A stretch of DNA of 34,987 bases. Origin: an uncultured Saprospiraceae bacterium. GTDB taxonomy: Bacteria; Bacteroidota; Bacteroidia; Chitinophagales; Saprospiraceae. A model generated the notes under the pieces. The model ran no database searches. It was not told the origin of the DNA and saw only the letters and a list, made by a program, of their open reading frames with translations. Below, piece by piece: positions 33,215-34,987 of the stretch. Numbering within the stretch: position 1 is the stretch's first letter; the number at the start of each line of letters is the position of its first letter. Location: assembly GCA_938015925.1 (NCBI GenBank), contig CALLVY010000050.1:1-34987 (forward strand). The letters run 5' to 3'. Both the position numbers and the translations under genes were made by a program.

Positions 33215-34987
33215 ATGGCAGATACTTTCAAGAGACGGCAAAGAGGCATTCAGCTATTTTTTATAATAGCGATAAGCATCCTTGTGCTAAAAGCCATGGA
33301 AATTCAACTCATCGACACCTCTTATCAAGATCGTGCGCGCACCGCTGCGATTGATAAAGAAACACTCTACCCTTCCCGTGGCCTGGTACTCGATCGCAAT
33401 AGAAAATTGCTGGTAAATAATAATGCCATGTACGATCTGAAATGTACCTACAAGCAAATTGATCCAGGAATGGATACCCTGCGTTTTTGCACGCTGTTGG
33501 GAATTGATCGGGCGGACTTTGAAAAAAACCTCAATAAGAATTGGCGGAGTGCCCGCTACTCCAAATCAGTGCCCTTTATTTTTATGTCAAAAATATCCTC
33601 GGAGACTTATGCCCGGTTTCAAGAAAGCATGTATGAATTTCCTGGCTTTTCGATTCAGTTGCGGAATGTTCGGGGTTATCCTTATCCCAATGCCGCACAT
33701 GTGCTGGGTTATTTGAGCGAAGTGAATCAAGCACAAATCGAAGCATCTGATGGCAAGTATTCTCGAGGGGATTATATTGGAGCCACCGGATTGGAATTGG
33801 CTTATGAATCTGCTTTGCGGGGAACCAAAGGAAGTCGATATGTTCTCAAAGATAACCTGGGGCGAGCAGTAGGATCGTACAAAAATGGTGACTTCGATAC
33901 CGTTGCCGTTTCTGGAGCAGACCTGGTTACCTCTTTGGATATTGACATACAACGCTATGGAGAATTATTGATGAAAAACAAGACTGGAAGTATTGTGGCC
34001 ATCGAACCTGCTACTGGAGAAATCCTTACCATGATGAGCGCTCCAACCTATGATCCCAACTTGCTAACCATCAATCGGAATCGTGGAGACGCCTTTAAAG
34101 AATTGCTACAAGATTCCTTGCGACCTTTTCTCGACCGTTCCTTAATGGCCAAATATCCTCCGGGTTCCATTTTCAAAACGATGGTCTCTCTGATCGGAAT
34201 GGAAGAAGGGGTCGTTACCGCCAACACAGGCTTTTCCTGTAGCGGAGGCTATGTATACAAAGGGATGATTCGAGGTTGCCACCAACACAGCTATCCTTAC
34301 GATGTAGCTACCGCATTACAACATTCCTGCAATACCTATTACTTCCACTCCATCCGAAACATTGTGGATCGTTTCGATTTTTATGATCCGCACAGTGGTT
34401 TGGATACGTTTAATAATTATGTTTATCAATTTGGTTTGGGCAAACCCTTAGGCATTGATTTGCCCAATGAGTCTTCAGGAAATGTACCGACTTCCAAATA
34501 CTATGATTACTTATATCCCAAAGAAAAAGGAAGTTGGAAATCTCCGACGATCATGAGTATAGGTATTGGTCAGGGAGAGATAGAAATGACCACCGTACAG
34601 ATGGCCAATCTGGCAGCGGTAATTGCCAATCGCGGGTATTTTATTACCCCCCATTTAGCCAAAGGTTTTATAGGCAATGGATTGACGGTAGATGAAAAAT
34701 ACAAACGCAAAAATTATGTCGACATTTCCCCACAATACTTTCCTCCGGTAATCGATGGAATGGAAAAAGTAGTGATGGCTGGAACGGCGACCAATGCCCG
34801 CATCAAAGATATCCGCGTTTGCGGCAAAACGGGTACCTCTCAAAATCCACATGGAAAAGACCATTCTGTTTTCTTCGCTTTCGCTCCCCGCGACAATCCG
34901 AAGATCGCCATTGCGGTATATGTCGAACATGGGGTGTGGGGCAATCGCTATGCTTCCATTATTGCAAGTTTGATGATCGAAAAATAT
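33215..34987 (+). CDS. mrdA: Penicillin-binding protein 2 (elongation-specific transpeptidase), 3' truncated
   Basis: The frame from ATG 33215 is open to the window end, giving 591 codons without a stop; the C-terminus is missing. There is an N-terminal membrane helix (about 11-27), a pedestal domain with PSRGLVLDRN (near 53-62) and GATGLELAYE, and a transpeptidase domain with the SxxK motif in PPGSIFK (near 317-323), SxN in HSCNTYY (SCN, near 372) and KTG in GKTGTS (near 540). PBP2 cross-links peptidoglycan during side-wall growth, working with MreBCD and RodA. It starts 23 bp after mreD. About 20-60 further residues are expected. Confidence 0.95.
   Translation, partial: MADTFKRRQRGIQLFFIIAISILVLKAMEIQLIDTSYQDRARTAAIDKETLYPSRGLVLDRNRKLLVNNNAMYDLKCTYKQIDPGMDTLRFCTLLGIDRADFEKNLNKNWRSARYSKSVPFIFMSKISSETYARFQESMYEFPGFSIQLRNVRGYPYPNAAHVLGYLSEVNQAQIEASDGKYSRGDYIGATGLELAYESALRGTKGSRYVLKDNLGRAVGSYKNGDFDTVAVSGADLVTSLDIDIQRYGELLMKNKTGSIVAIEPATGEILTMMSAPTYDPNLLTINRNRGDAFKELLQDSLRPFLDRSLMAKYPPGSIFKTMVSLIGMEEGVVTANTGFSCSGGYVYKGMIRGCHQHSYPYDVATALQHSCNTYYFHSIRNIVDRFDFYDPHSGLDTFNNYVYQFGLGKPLGIDLPNESSGNVPTSKYYDYLYPKEKGSWKSPTIMSIGIGQGEIEMTTVQMANLAAVIANRGYFITPHLAKGFIGNGLTVDEKYKRKNYVDISPQYFPPVIDGMEKVVMAGTATNARIKDIRVCGKTGTSQNPHGKDHSVFFAFAPRDNPKIAIAVYVEHGVWGNRYASIIASLMIEKY

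Overview
The window looks like chromosomal DNA of a Bacteroidota bacterium, probably of the Saprospiraceae/Chitinophaga side of the phylum. The evidence is type IX secretion (T9SS) C-terminal sorting tails, a PorZ-like protein, the bacillithiol enzyme BshA, A-rich start regions with little Shine-Dalgarno, TAnnTTTG-like promoter elements and a standard mreBCD-PBP2 block. No rRNA, tRNA, CRISPR array, transposase or phage gene was recognised.

Layout. 1-2080: tail of a T9SS cargo protein, then two convergent genes for zincin-like proteins whose HExxH motifs are both degraded. 2378-6232: two tandem long-chain acyl-CoA synthetase paralogues on the minus strand. 6233-6859: gene-free DNA with a palindromic repeat element. 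6860-18615: a plus-strand RiPP (lanthipeptide) locus. 18744-20457: a YceI lipoprotein and a MerR/B12-domain regulator, both minus. 20909-22054: bshA. 22315-28208: porZ-like gene, nadD, dnaN and a repeat-containing T9SS cargo protein, all minus. 28555-29829: a non-catalytic M16 peptidase subunit. 29830-30766: gene-free DNA rich in short repeats. 30767-34987: mreB, mreC, mreD and a PBP2 gene cut by the window end.

The most interesting region is 6860-18615. A 59-residue precursor, too short for usual ORF cut-offs, has a Lys-rich leader ending in Gly-Gly and a 31-residue core with 3 Cys and 6 Ser/Thr. It is followed by a terminator-like hairpin and then seven tightly packed genes: an E1/ThiF-like protein with an apparent leader-binding N-terminus, a stand-alone LanB glutamylation subunit, a C39-peptidase ABC exporter, an HlyD-like adaptor, a JmjC/cupin Fe(II)/2-oxoglutarate oxygenase, a stand-alone LanB elimination subunit and a LanC cyclase with a ~215-residue C-terminal extension. 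The inferred flow is leader recognition, tRNA-dependent glutamylation and elimination of Ser/Thr, LanC-catalysed thioether formation, extra tailoring by the oxygenase and perhaps the E1-like enzyme, then removal of the leader at Gly-Gly and export. The combination of split LanB, E1-like protein and JmjC oxygenase suggests a class I lanthipeptide with additional modifications. Product structure and activity cannot be read from the sequence. No dedicated immunity gene or regulator was seen beside it.
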